From: Ficedula albicollis
Taxonomy: Eukaryota; Chordata; Aves; Passeriformes; Muscicapidae
DNA length: 64,000 bases
Reading direction: 5' to 3'
NCBI RefSeq assembly: GCF_000247815.1
Contig: NC_021674.1
Coordinates: 29,080,901-29,144,900, forward strand
Shown: piece after piece, positions 12,495-25,340 of the stretch
Layout: each line of letters starts with the position of its first letter
Position numbering within the stretch: position 1 is the stretch's first letter
The notes under the pieces: generated by a model
What the model was told of the DNA's origin: nothing
Database searches by the model: none
The model's input: only the letters and a program-made list of their open reading frames with translations
Position numbers and translations under genes: made by a program

Positions 12495-15400
12495 ATACAT
12501 TGACTTTAAATCCCTTTTTTTCAGTTGTGAAACTGGGAAAAAGAGAAAAATAGTAATAAAAGAAAGGTAGAGGGTTTACTCAGGAAATAATAATAACTTT
12601 GGGAAATAGTAAGAGAATAGAACTGAACTTTTCTTTGAAAACTTTTCATGAACCATATTTCTGTTTCTGATTGACTCCAGTTGTGTCATCCGTAGCAGGA
12701 GCAGGAACAATCATCATATGATACAATGGGACAGAGTTTGAATAGTAAATCACTGGGATGAAACACGCAAATTAATATTAGCTACATGAGTGAAATGGGT
12801 TGAAACAAACTATTCATCAAACAATTTTCAATAATAAACTAATTAATGCAAATTGTCATGTGTTCATGGAGAAATAACAAATGCAAAAAGGGCAAATTTC
12901 ACTGTCAAATGAATTGTTCTCAGGGAATAATTCATCTACCTGCAGAAGACAGAAGAGGGTTGAATGCTAATGGGTAGGAGCAAGGAGAACACAGCATAGA
13001 AATGGAGCTAATTCATACACAGCAGTAAGTCTACAGATTTCTTAGGAAAAATAGAACTAGGTACTGCTGAGTCTCTTGAAAAACAGGATGCATCCTAGGT
13101 TTAAACCCATGTGTTCAATTTCACAAGATTAATATTTCAGACTGCAGGCTCTCCAATAAAGTGTCTTAAAATGAATCTGCAACACATAATAGAATAGCTC
13201 TGCTCTCAACTTTAAAGGAAATGAGTTATTAATAATACATGGTTATGGAACTATTTGTTTCATTCTGTGAAATTTTGTAGAAGCTCAGTAAAATAAAATG
13301 TTTTATTAGAATAATTGCATAAAACAAATCCTGCAGAATCATGATACATTCATTTCAAATGCAATCTGTGCTCTTCAGACTTATTTATTTGACAGTGTTG
13401 TCACACCTACTTGTTGGACACTACAGCCCCAAAGAACCAGCTCCTGTTTCAGTAATGCAGAGCTGTCAGGACCATTTTGAGTAAATTGGGCATTAAGCAT
13501 CTCCTCGGGTTTTCCTGTTTCATTCTGGCAGAGCAGTAATACAAGCCCAAATATATAAACACAGAGACCTGAATGTACAGCTCATTTCTTTCTGGATCAT
13601 ATTGATTAATTTTGGAGAGGGGTTAGAGACAGGTCTGTTGTCATTGATTTCCAAGATAAATGAAGAACTGAGCAGCAACATCCTTCTCAGCCAAAAGATA
13701 ACACTTAAATACAGTGCAAGGAGTAGGCAAATAGTTACCTTTTCTGAAGTATCAGAACTGCTTTTAGATAACATTAATTTCAAGTAGATGAATGTAGATA
13801 CTTTGTCCTTTCAAGGCAATTTTTTTTCTTTCAGCTTCAAGTCTTCGCTAGTTATAGCCCCAAAGGACATTATAGGATGCTTCACTGTTTACTACAAGCT
13901 TAAGTTGCTGCACTAAAAATATCTGATTTTGTTCTGAATTCCTGATCAAATCTATTCTAACAAGGTAATAGTTATGTGCACACTCATCAGCTGTCAAATA
14001 TATGTTAAATGGTGAAACATTTATTAAATGTGAGTGCTATGCCAGGAGAACCAGTTACTGCTACATTTCTGAAAAAAAGAACAGAAAAAAGCTGTTCAAC
14101 ACCTGCATACACTGTTTTGTACCAAACTGCTCTAATTAGCACATTTTGAGATATGATTAGAGCACTAGAGGAAGCTTTCCAAATGCCATTAATTATGGAT
14201 GTGATCTTAAATTATTCACTTTGAATATTTTTTCTTGCTATGCCCTTTTATCTTCCACTAACTTTTTGTTGCATGCTGGAATAGTCCCAATTAAACCTCA
14301 AATGGAAGTTTGTTACGTTAAAGAAAAGGTAAACTGAAAATTAATAAATTTTTCTTTTCTAAGGTGCTTTTTCTAAACAGGGAGAATGTGGGTAACAGCC
14401 AATTTTTTTCCTATTAAATGTTCATCACTCTCTATCTCAGTCTCTACCAATATTGGAAGAGTGATACTTATACAGCCATTAAGCATGAATATTTCCTTCT
14501 TGCACGAAAGTAATATTATGGAATGCAACAAAATATTTGAGCAATCATTCATCTTTACTGCTTTTAAAGATTACCTTATCAAGTGAGTCATCCCAGACTC
14601 TGGCGTATAACAAGTAGTACCACATGTAGAGTCTAATACGTGGTGACCAAATGCTACATGTGATTTTGCTTCCAACAAATGGTGCCAAACCACCTGCATT
14701 AGGAATAGTTTGAAGAGCCTTTTCCAGGCTCACATGCAACCAGACCTGTCAAGAACATACTGTTGCAAAGAAGGGAGAATAGAATTAGGAAGGAGAGAAA
14801 TAAGAGGCAGGGAAGGATGGAGTCATAACAAAAGAAAAACAGTCAGCAAAGCTGGGCAGAATATAACATTTTTGTAGCGATAAAGAAAGATAATTCATTT
14901 ACATATGTTTAAAAATAAAGCTCACATTTACATATAATACATACAGACGTAGTAAAAGGCTCCCACGTATGTCCTCTTGATGAGGCAAAATAGTCAAACA
15001 ACCCTAGTGCACGGAATGACTAAACATTGCCCTGGCTTTTACCTTTTTTCTTGGTTAAAGTTCCTCCTAAAGCTTCCTCTGGGACCATTAGAAGCTACTA
15101 TCACATACTTATTTTGTTAAAGACACTGATAAAAATCCAGTGAAAAGGAATGACAATTCTCTTAAAAGCTGTTTAATGCATGTGGCTGTGAAAAAGAGAG
15201 AAGATATATTCCAAACCGGAGAGCTATCACTTCACACAATAGCCACATCCTTCTTATAGTTTAACAGATTTGAAGTCAGTTTCTGGATAGGAAACCCCAA
15301 AGGAAAACACATCTAGGAGCAATCATTCAGAAGTCTGTTTTCCTGCTGATCCAGTGATGTTTGGCTGGTGTCATGCGCAAGCTGTCGGTCTTAAGGATAA

Positions 15401-17373
15401 GCAGGAATTACCCTTGGATTTGGCATCATTAAAGCTCTTCAGAGAGGCTGTTTCTGACATCCTCAATCAATACCTCATGTGGCTACTATGCTGCTGTACA
15501 GTAGTGCCTCTGTGCAGCAAGCAAGATGCTTTCTGCCACCTGGAACCTGCTCAAATTCACCATTGAGTTGGCAAATATCTATGAAACAGATAACATTTCT
15601 AATCAGTCTATCAGCAAAAGGAAAATATCATGAAGAAAAGCAGGTGCTAAATGAATGCTGTCCATATCACATAGATGCTCCTCTCTAGTTGCCCCAGAAT
15701 GAAACATGAGCAGATAGAGTGAGGTGGCAGTGGATGAGAGAGACTGAGCACCCTCATAATTGACAGATGCCCCTGAAGGTCTAGAGTGGGCCATCTCAGA
15801 AAGCAATCATTGATGTCCATTTCATTTCATATGGATTTTTTTTCAATTAATCACCAAAGAGATTTGCTGTAACCATAGGTCCTGTGGAGTCCAGGGGTAT
15901 TAGCAGTCATGTAAGTGTTTCCTGACTAGCTTAGGGCACCTATCTGTTCCATGTTCATCTTGCTCTTGCCCCTCACCCTCTGAACTTCCAGGAAAAGTCA
16001 GTGTGTCCAAAATGAAAGATATATAGTGAGGAGCAGGGGCAAAAAGACTGAGGAAGAGAAAATACAATAAAACACCTATCTTTTCATTACTGGCCAGAGA
16101 AATCCTAGCCATCCATCACAAATAGAATAAACACCAAAGAAAGTAAAAATAGATGGCTTTGGAAATCTTCAGCCAGGATGGCTCACATATTCAGGCCAGA
16201 CTACTGGTGATCAAAGGCAACAGTATTTTGAAGTGGTCTAAAAATCAGATTTATAAAGCCTGGTATGACTTCAGATTGTTTTCTCTGCAGAATATTTTCT
16301 GGTACAGTTCTTGGTGCACCAAAGAGTTTATGGGAATGTCCTTTGCTTCACGGTGCAAAGTCAACAAGAGCAAAGAAGAAGCATACTACAAGCAACAATA
16401 TAGTTTTCCTCCCCATTACTAATTTTTCATCTTTTAATGCCCTCTACACATTCCCCAGACACACTCAGTGCCATGCAAAAACTCCTAGCTCATCATCAGA
16501 CTGTTGCTAATTGTTGATAACTAAAGAGAATATCATAACAGATGCAGGCATTCATAGCCAGTTACTACAGAAAAGCCAGACTGACAAGCCCTAGGCTGAA
16601 TGTTTGTTGTTTTCACAGCCCTCCCCACCCAGCCAGCCTTGAAGTTATCACCTCCACTACACCAAATTGCTGTTGCAGATCCAGAAAAAGGAGAAATTGC
16701 ATTTTATCTTAATTTGACTTATTGTGTCTCACTGAAATTTACTTTCTAAAAGTCCTTTAAGGCAAGAAAAATTTCCTTAGGGAAATGCCATAATCACCAT
16801 TGTTTCCCAACTGTTTTTTTTCTAATTATATAATAGGTGACATTTTCTTCCTCCCCCTCCCATGTGGAAGCAGCTCTCAGGCACAGCAGACAGGAATGCT
16901 GTTTTACTGGAGACATTTTTTTCACAAGCTTTCATCTCAATAAAAATTACCCTTCGTATTTTCTACAAACATTAAAGAACTCCTGGTGAGTTTTTGTCTA
17001 CTCAGATTTATTCTTGTCTATGTACTTCAGAGCATGTTACGGTCATCATTTGCTACTGCTTGCAATTACAGGAAAGAAAATTGTGCACCTGGTATGGAAT
17101 AAAGCTACAGCAGCTATAAAATACATTGACCTTTCTGCCCCTTATTATAAGGACAAAGGAGTTTTCAACCTTTTATAAGAATGCTTTGCCAGACACACTA
17201 ATTGCCAGTAAATAAATTGAGCCTTATCTTGTAAATTATAAATGTGGTTGCTAACTCTACATTTGCTACTCTAGCATTCCACATGCTACATTCTGTACTG
17301 AAGAATTTCTTCCCCACTCAGCACTGAAAGTCACCCCGAAAAGTTGTTTTTGTGCTCAGGAAGTGACAAAGGC
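12495..17373. other. Unique DNA, no gene seen
   Basis: AT-rich unique sequence. Frames at 13520-13783 (minus) and 13602-13787 (plus) overlap antisense. The minus frame contains the string EINDNRP, which looks like a cadherin calcium-binding motif, but no surrounding cadherin fold is visible. No RNA gene or transposon end was found. Confidence 0.5.
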
Positions 17374-17547
17374 TGCCAGGCACACACACATTTTTGGTAG
17401 ACCGATATAGACGGTCTATGTTTGAACAGGACTGAGATAGCCAGGTTACTACTCTTGCAATGCCAGGCACACACACATTTTTGGTAGACCGACATAGACG
17501 GTCTATGTTTGAACAGGACTAAGATAGCCAGGTTACTACTCTTGCAT
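17374..17547. repeat. 87-bp tandem duplication carrying a small inverted repeat
   Basis: Units 17374-17460 and 17461-17547 begin TGCCAGGCACACACACATTT and differ at two positions. Each unit holds a perfect inverted repeat TAGACCG / CGGTCTA with a 7-base loop (17398-17418, and 17485-17505 in copy 2). One of the two differences falls in the loop, so the stem is intact in both copies. Confidence 0.92.
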
Positions 17548-19834
17548 GAAAAATCAAACTGTAATTTTCTAATCATCAAAACTGTGAAGTTTGGGTTTAC
17601 ATTTCATCTTTAAGTGACCCAACCTTCAAAATGATCAGTGTCCCCTTTTCCCAGCTTGCATAGCAAAATTTGTGTTGGCCACCAGGAGTAGGAAGTTAAG
17701 AAAAAAGTTAAGGCACACTGACAACATAAAAATGGTGATAATTTTAAAATTGCAAACCCCAACCTTTATGCCAAAGGAAGCCAGATCCCAGTATAAAACA
17801 TTTAACATGCTTGTAACCTCAAAAAGCTAAAAATTTGTGCTTTTTTCCCCTTCTATGGTGAATGGACACTAAGTCACTGATACAGCTACTGCTGAAGATT
17901 ATGATCCTCTGTCCATTGATTCCATGGGCATCAGTTGGATTCCTAATGCAGTTAAAGGTTAAAAAGTTGTGCCTCATTAAGGCTAGGACTCATTCAGTCC
18001 TGAGTACATAAAGGAATATTAAAAGGTTCAACTCTTTTACTTAATTTTAGCTCCCACCACACCAACCAGAATGGTGAAAAAGTATTTATATAGAGGCATG
18101 AATCAAGTCTAACATCTTCAGAGATTGGTGACTCATATAATGGCTGACCAGGACTACATAAGCCTAGATATTTTAAGGAAAAACCCATTTGTTTCCCATG
18201 TGGTTTTGATGGAAGTGGTTAGTCTGCAACTTTAATGAGAGGTGACAAAAGCCATCAGTTTTATCTCAGTATTGACTGAGGCATGGATTTCTGCCAGCAT
18301 TCCCAGAGGATTCTGAAGGACAAGGAGGAGTGCAATTACAGCTAGCTACATCATGAAGTGCATGATGAAACAGCAGGACCTTGATGTCAAGAACAGTTCC
18401 TCTCCAGTTTCCCCCTTTAAATTTATTTTTTGGCAACACAGTTTACATGGTCTTATAGACACCACGTTGCTCTAAGTCAGTGACAAATCTAATTATATTT
18501 CATTGGAATGTAAAATTTGAGGCATGTTACAAAAACTCAATATCACAGTTCATATTAGCAGAGTTGCTGAATTCGTCATTTAACAGAACCTCTGAAGAAT
18601 GCTTTGTTCTGTGTGTAATATTCTCTTTCACTGATGAGAAATTGAAGAAAAGGATGAAATACATGGCTTTAGAAAAATTCTAGCATATTTTCTTGGCCAT
18701 GTCTGGGTCACAGAGTTAAGAGCAGTGAAATTACTTTTACCATGATACAAAATATCAGCGGCAGAGAGCTAGAGCTCCACATTCCTACTGCCTATCTGTA
18801 GATCTTTGTTCAGAAGGCAAGACTTCTTCAGTTTGCACATTCTGGGGTTTTTGGCTTCTTGCTTGGTTTTTTTGTTTTTTGTTTGTTTGTTTTTTTGTTT
18901 TTTGGGGTTTTTTTTTGTTTGTTTGTTTGTGTGCAAAGCAAATGCCCCGGCAAAAATGTGATAAGAACTCCATTTTCACTTCCTATGCTTTCTAAGCAAG
19001 CCAAAACATGATGGAGTTTAATTTTAAATATACAAGTTAGATTTAGTAATATGGAGTTAGGGACAACCTTATTTTTCTGCCCTGCTTTAGACAATTTATA
19101 GCTATCAGAATTTTACAACATGCACAGTGTATTAAATCAGCATGCACTTCCAAAGTGTGCTCATCAAGTATTTGCATTCAATCTTCAGCAGAAAAAATTC
19201 TCTTTTCATTTAAGTTTTTTGTGTCCAGCAGTGATGGCAAATTCGATACAATTGCAAAGCCACCTTGAGTGACAGGATTCCACAAGAGCCTTTTGACGGT
19301 CAAGGGGTTTGGAGGTTAAGTGTGTCTTTCAAAGAAATACCAGTATACCAGTGAGAGTGTCATGAACACCCTTGCTGTCATTTATTTTCACTTTCACTGT
19401 AGTTTCTTCATGACATCAGTTGAATAGGAATTGTTTTTCTCTGGCAAATCAGAATCAGGGAAGTGCCTATATTCTGGTGACAGCCTTCTCCTGTAAAACT
19501 TTACATTGTCTACATTTTTTTAAAAATAGTAAACTGTCTCCTTACATGACATGTTCTTTTATTTGCTCATATATTCAAAAGCGAGCTGTACTAAACATGT
19601 CTGCCTTAAGATCTTCACACCTTTGAAAATACATCTGTTAAAATAAGCAGTCTTCAAAAAATTTCTGGCAGATATCAGAAGAGATGGATAGTCCCAGCCT
19701 AGTTTAGATCTGGATAAGTACATGGATTTCAAGAAGGTATGTTCATACACACCTGCTAAGATTCCAATTAGTAGAAAGAATTCATCTGTGTGCACCACAG
19801 ATAAATCTTCATTAACATTAGAACTAAAGAACAT
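17548..19834. other. Unique DNA, no gene seen
   Basis: No exon, RNA gene or transposon end was recognised. It includes the T/G-rich simple repeat listed separately. Confidence 0.55.
18845..18933. repeat. T/G-rich simple repeat, (TTTG)n type
   Basis: About 90 bases made almost only of T and G, with several GTTT units and longer T runs. On the other strand it is an A/C-rich (CAAA)n tract. Confidence 0.85.
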
Positions 19835-20985
19835 TAGAGCCCCCTGGCTCCGTGCGGCTCCCAGCTCTGCTCAGCCTGGCTCGGCTCCGCTCCTGCTCAG
19901 CTACCACGTGGCTCAGAGGTTTTTTTTTTCCAGCAACAGCCTGGCCCAGCTTCTTCACGTCCTGGATGCAACTTTAGTCCTTTTAATGCCTGGATAAGAC
20001 TCTAGATCTCCCGAGCTCCCCGGAATGAGAAGAATGAGGAGGAACTCCACTGAAGTCAGTGAAATGAAAGCTAAGTTTCCAGATGGGAAGAGATTGAAAA
20101 GTTGCCACTCATAAGTAGCTGAAAACCTTTTTTGTGGGCTATAAGGAAACTGTGACTGCACTAAAATTCCTTTAAACTCTGAAATATACTTGGGGAGGTT
20201 TAAGTGCTTGAAAAGAAGACCTTTTTTGCTTTGAGGAAATGGGGCTCTCTGTTTTGGGACTGGAAATATGGACAGAGACATTTAATGGAAAAAGAGATGG
20301 AGAGAATTTTGTTTTTCAGCAGCCTGCTGATGGGAAGAGATTGAAAAGATGCAACTGATGAATAGCTGAAAAACCTTTTTTGTGGGCTATGAGGGGACTG
20401 TGACTACACAAAAATTCCTTTAAACTGTGAAATATACTTGGGGAGGTTTAAGTGCTTGAAAAGAAGACCTTTTTTGCTTTGAGGAAATGGGGCTCTCTGT
20501 TTTGGGACTGGAAATATGGACAGAGACATTTAATGGAAAAAGAGATGGAGAGAATTTTGTTTTTCAGCAGCCTGCCTTTAAAAGTGGTACCCCAAGTGTG
20601 TAACATAACCCATAGCACAGCTCTGGAAAGACTGTGGAGATGGGAGCAAATTCATGGTTTTGTAGGTCCGGGCAGATGCAGACTGTGAAAGTGAAGACAC
20701 CCCTTAAGCCTAAACCAAAAAAGGAACTTTCCTCTCCAAAGTGAACTGAAATAATTATTTAAGTAAATAATTGACTGAAGTGTTTTCCGTATGTTGTTGT
20801 TAAGAAATGTGGAATGAAGGAAGGGGGAGGAGGGAACAATCTAGAAATCTTATTCTGAATTCTTTTTTTGTTATTAATAAATTTCTTCTTATACCCTTTT
20901 AAGTTATAAGCCTGCCTTGTCTCTCCTCCTAAATCCTATCTCTATAAGAAGTTATAAATTGGCAAACCCAAGTCACACTGTGACA
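19835..20985 (+). mobile_element. Endogenous retrovirus LTR (ERV-type), plus strand
   Basis: The 3' part has the look of a retroviral LTR R-U5 region of a type I associate with passerine ERVs. A purine-rich stretch (about 20810-20845) is followed by TTATTAATAAATTTC holding the poly(A) signal AATAAA near 20875, then the pyrimidine-rich segment AAGCCTGCCTTGTCTC, ending ...GTGACA at 20985 (CA terminus). The 5' part (19835-19990) is GC-rich with several CpG, unlike its surroundings. The 5' end is uncertain: there is no clear TG start, and the 3' flank AATGC has only a weak match at 19985-19989. No gag, pol or env sequence is adjacent, so it would be a solo or partial LTR. The exact family is not named here. 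Confidence 0.62.
20082..20575. repeat. 247-bp tandem duplication inside the LTR
   Basis: Unit 1 (20082-20328) and unit 2 (20329-20575) both start GATGGGAAGAGATTGAAAAG. The first ~110 bases differ at about a dozen sites plus one single-base indel. The last ~140 bases, from about TTGGGGAGGTTTAAG to CAGCAGCCTGC, appear identical. Duplicated segments are common in retroviral U3 regions. The abrupt change in identity suggests gene conversion of the 3' half. Confidence 0.9.
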
Positions 20986-22491
20986 AATGCACACTCAGCA
21001 GAAAAAAAGTCAGAAGGAAGAATATGACCCAAATGTCAAAGACAATGAATTTAGAGGAGATCCCTTAGAATAATCAGCCAAGAAGGAAAAATAAGCACAG
21101 TTTTTATGCTGGTGAATTATAGGCCTGAAAAGTTATTAAACTGCTGGGGTTTTTTGTATAATACAAAGCTCTCAACTGCTACTGGTACATTTAGAAATGT
21201 GTGCATCTGGTACAGGAATAGACACTTTACACCAGTATCACAATTTCTGGCTTCATAGACCACCTTTCCTTAATATTGCATTTGCCAGCAAATATTTGAT
21301 TTCCAGTTACTCTGTGATACAGAAAGAGAGGTCTGGCAATTTAACAATGGCATGGTTTCTGTCAAAAAACCCACATACATAATATTATTAAGAATCTCTG
21401 GCTCTTCAGTCGTGCCTGATGACAGCTGGAAGGTCCTGGAATATAGTAATATAGCCTGAAATACTTCCCACAAGTTAGTGATTGACTTCCACTACCGCCT
21501 TCAAGAAGTTGCTTCAAGGAAAGAACACTATTTCCCCCTTTGGGCTTTTTTTTGTTTACTTTTATTGTTCAGTTTCCATGAGGGACTATTTCTAATCTTA
21601 ATCTTCTTTCTTTTGTGTTCAGCCCTCAGAAAATGGCTCGTGAGGTAGACAAGTGGTTTCTCATGTAATGCTAATGGAAAGCATTGAAATATCTGTGTAG
21701 ACAATTCCAAACATGGTCCAGGCTCCTCTCCAACCTTCTCTAGTTACCACATATGCCCTAGGGTCTGTATTTTGCAAACAGAGAAAAAACTTCACATTAA
21801 AAAAATAAAATAAAAACAGTATTTCTTCCTACGCAAGAGTGTTTTTAGATATTATGGATGTTATTATACCAGTGTTAAACTGCAATTTCCCATCTAAAGG
21901 GAAGCGTCCAGCTTCCTGTATTCCTAATCAGGGACCTGTCTTCATTTTGAGCAAAAAATGTTTGTAATCATTGCCTGCTAATAAGTATATTAACCTGTAT
22001 GTCTGTTTGCATTATGATTTCTTTCAGCATTTCAGCCCAGTCAGCTACTGTATTAATAAAAAGGATCATTACTGATACAATGCAATTTATGAATTCAGGG
22101 TTGTTGCACAGATACAAGAATATCTGTTTATTTTAATTAGTTTCTAATCAGATAAAGGAATAAAAATGTGATGAATCAAAGGAAAAGCCATCACAACAAT
22201 GATTCTGAGAATCATCCATAACAATATGCAGTGACAATAAAGGAATACATTACTTGCTCAAACAAGAATATGAGCATTAACCAGTCAAGCAACATGAAAA
22301 ATGAAAACTAGAAGGCATCCAAGTGCCCTGCTTAACAGAAAAGCCAGAGCTGGAATGGGAGCACATATTTCTGGTATCCAGCACCCAGCTGCACTCCCTG
22401 CCTGAGCAGCCAGCCCTACACATTTAGCCACTGGCATCAGCCACGGTCATATTTCAGGCAGTCCATCTGTGGTGACACTAATTCAGCTTCT
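20986..22491. other. Unique DNA, no gene seen
   Basis: AT-rich unique sequence. No exon, RNA or transposon end was recognised. Confidence 0.55.
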
Positions 22492-22811
22492 AAGGCTTGG
22501 GGTTTTTTCCCAGTTTTCCAGCACTCTGAAAGATCTGCTTTTCAAAACTAACTCCAAGGCAGGAAGCTAACAGGAACAGGTGATTTCACGTCTAGGACCA
22601 AATAAAGCTTTTTTTGCAGCAATTGACTTCAATGCTGAAGATGCACTATTTTATCATGAAACCTGACCTGAAGGCTTGGGGTTTTTTCCCAGTTTTCCAG
22701 CACTCTGAAAGATCTGCTTTTCAAAACTAACTCCAAGGCAGGAAGCTAACAGGAACAGGTGATTTCACGTCTAGGACCAAATAAAGCTTTTTTTGCAGCA
22801 ATTGACTTCAA
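22492..22811. repeat. 141-bp direct repeat, identical copies, 38-bp spacer
   Basis: Copy 1 (22492-22632) and copy 2 (22671-22811) begin AAGGCTTGGGGTTTTTTCCC and are identical as far as I can read, separated by 38 unique bases (22633-22670). Identity points to a very recent duplication or an unmerged overlap in assembly. Confidence 0.92.
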
Positions 22812-23073
22812 ATTGAGCCAGAGGCTCACCATGACAGCATAGAGACCCACAAGAATTTTCTAAATTTTTTCTCTTTGTACTAATACTAGGATAAAATGTT
22901 TGATCATCTTTCCCATCTATTTTGTCTTAAGATCCTCTCCTTAGACTTCATGTTAACTTACCCTTTTAATAGCTTGTTTTGCAGGTTGCTGATCTGTCTC
23001 TTCTACAAAGCCATATCAAAATTTTAAAAAAAGCAAATAACCTATTCCCTGGAATAGACCACTTAGAAAATTA
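22812..23073. other. Unique spacer before the large duplication
   Basis: Short AT-rich stretch without visible features. Confidence 0.5.
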
Positions 23074-25340
23074 TTTAGCATAAATACAGAATGCATCCCA
23101 GCAGAAAAGCTGGGTCAATAGCCAGCTGAACATGAGCCAGCAGCGTGTCCAGGAGGCAAAGAAGTCCAATGACACCTTGACTTATATAAGAAATAGTGTG
23201 GCCAGCAGCCACAGACCAGGGAAATGATTCTTCCCCTGTAGTAATGAGGCAGCACCTTGAGTGCTGTGTCCAGTTCTGGGCCCCTTACTGGAAGAAAGAC
23301 CTTGAGGGGCTGGAGCGAGTCCAGAGAGGAGCCATAGAGCTGGGGAAGAGTCTGGAGCACCCGTGTGCTGTGAGGAGTAGCTGAGGGAGTTTTTGTGTGT
23401 TTAGACTGGAGAAATGGAGTCTCAGGGATGACCTTACTGCTCTCTACAGCTGCCTGAAAGGGAGGTGGGTGTAGCCAGGTGGGTCCAGCCTCCTCCAGTC
23501 CCAGGGAGGTCCTTGAAGCGAGGGTTAGGGCTGCCCCCAGGCTCTGGTGGTAAGATATCCTGGCTCCCAGTTCCTGGAGGCAGTGCTCTCACTGAGGGGT
23601 CCTCTGAGACAGCGTGACCCAAACTGGGTTTCTTTCAGTGAATCCAATCTTTCCCACCTCCATATGATCATAGTCTATGCACATATATGTTCCTATGCAA
23701 TGCTGTGCTATTTTTCTCTCTCATCTGTATAATGCACTGAATATATATAGAAATATACATGGAAAGTGCCAAGAAGAACTTTTCTTTGTGTAATTATTCA
23801 GCTATTTTCCCCACCACATTTTAGCATGTGTGCTGTTTTCTTCCTCCAAGCTAAAAAAGAAAGAGTTTTAAAGCATGTGTCTGTTCTGAAAGGATGTGGT
23901 TGGGAAGAAGAGAAGTTTATTACAAAGACGTTTGTGTTCAGAGAGCCTAACAGGAACTCAGTATATTGCCATTGATCTTCAAGTGGTATAAACATGGTCT
24001 GCCCTCAGACTCTGCATCTTGAGGAATAATTGTTTACTATTAGCCATAATATAAAAAAAAGTTTAAATGGTCACATTTTAGTGGCAGCAAGATTGACTTA
24101 TTTTGGTGTTGTTTTTTTCTTTTTAACCCTCTTTCAAAATACACCATTAGAAATATTTTGACTCTTTTGAAAATTAATATCAAGCTTGCTGCTTAAATTC
24201 ACTGTATTCCAAGCCAAAAATTGTTCACAATTGCATTTGCCTTGAGCAGAACAGAGTTGGTTATGAAGTCCAGCTAGTAGCACTACCAAAGACAAGAAAA
24301 AAGGAATTTCTGATTTGCCCACAGCAAAATTATTAACAGATGCCAGTGAAGTAGTAAGAGTTTTTTTAGGCTCACACAAAATACCTATTTGAGGTCTAGT
24401 AATTACTCATTTATTGCCAAGTCGTACGTTACAAGCCCACTGGCTCAGTGGACTCTTGGACTTGATCCAAGGCCCTTTAAAACACTGCACTTTTTTTTTT
24501 TTAAGTTACTGTGTCTTTTGATACCACTGTGTTTTGTGTCCAGTCCCAGTCTGCATCATTCCTGACACTCTCAAAAGCTAAATTAATGTTTTTTATACAA
24601 GCCAAACATCCTAGATAATGAAGAAAATAGGTGATTGCCTTCAGCTCTTACATATCCTTGTGCTTCCAAGTACTCCTGATCAGTGCTAAAGCTTTCTTCT
24701 CTTCTTTAATGCCCTTTCCTACTGGTCCAGACTCTTTTGCAGAATAACCCTTCAACCCCATATGGATGTGTGCATTAAAACTTTCTACATATTCAAGCAG
24801 GAGACAACTCCACTCCATGCTGCTTGATTAACAGAAGAAACCAGCACTGAAGATGCTGAACCTAAATTATATATTGCTGAAAGCCTTTTGAACCACCATT
24901 AAATTTAGCAACACCTATCCTCCCTCTTCCTACTTTCTTAATTTAAAAACTGCTCATCATTATCCATTTTTTGAACTATCTACCCAGGTCCTCTTCCCAT
25001 AAAAATTGTGTGAAAGTTTGGAAGGTGTGAGTTTGAAAATATGTCAATATATTTTGTCATTCAAAATTCCAGTAGGAAGCTTCAGAGCACTATCAAGTTC
25101 CAAGACCTAGGTAAGCTGCAAGCAATCTTTATTTCTATCCTTTTCTTGTCTATAATAAAATCATATTCTACTGGAAACAGAGTTGACTTTCCAGGCATAT
25201 GTCAGGCTCAAGGGAAGCAATTAGATGTAAAGCAGGCCACCTGGTATGACAGTAATTAGACTCTAGATCTGTTGTTATTAGGACCCAAAGTTGCGCTGTG
25301 AAATTAGCTCAGAACTTTAATTAAACCTGTAGTAACAACT
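23074..25340. repeat. Copy 1 of a 2267-bp tandem segmental duplication
   Basis: The segment starts TTTAGCATAAATACAG and ends ...CCTGTAGTAACAACT. It is repeated directly after itself at 25341-27607 with an exact offset of 2267 bases and no net indel. It contains a CR1 fragment near its left end and otherwise unique AT-rich DNA. Small frames in it are duplicated word for word and are not genes. Confidence 0.97.
23101..23482 (+). mobile_element. CR1 LINE internal fragment, plus strand (copy 1)
   Basis: This has the classic avian CR1 ORF2 3' region on the plus strand: AGCCAGCTGAACATGAGCCA, then GTGTCCAGTTCTGGGCCCC and GGAGCGAGTCCAGAGAGGAG, then the TACTGCTCTCTACAGCTGCC segment. The element lacks its CR1 3' tail. 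The GC-rich continuation 23483-23640 is not CR1 as I know it and may be another old repeat or a rearranged piece. The fragment is heavily mutated and non-functional. Confidence 0.88.

Noticed and set aside
13520..13787. Cadherin-like string EINDNRP in a minus-strand frame, with a protein-like plus-strand frame opposite
   Set aside because: The cadherin motif stands alone without the surrounding repeat fold, and two antisense frames cannot both be explained as coding; chance is more likely.
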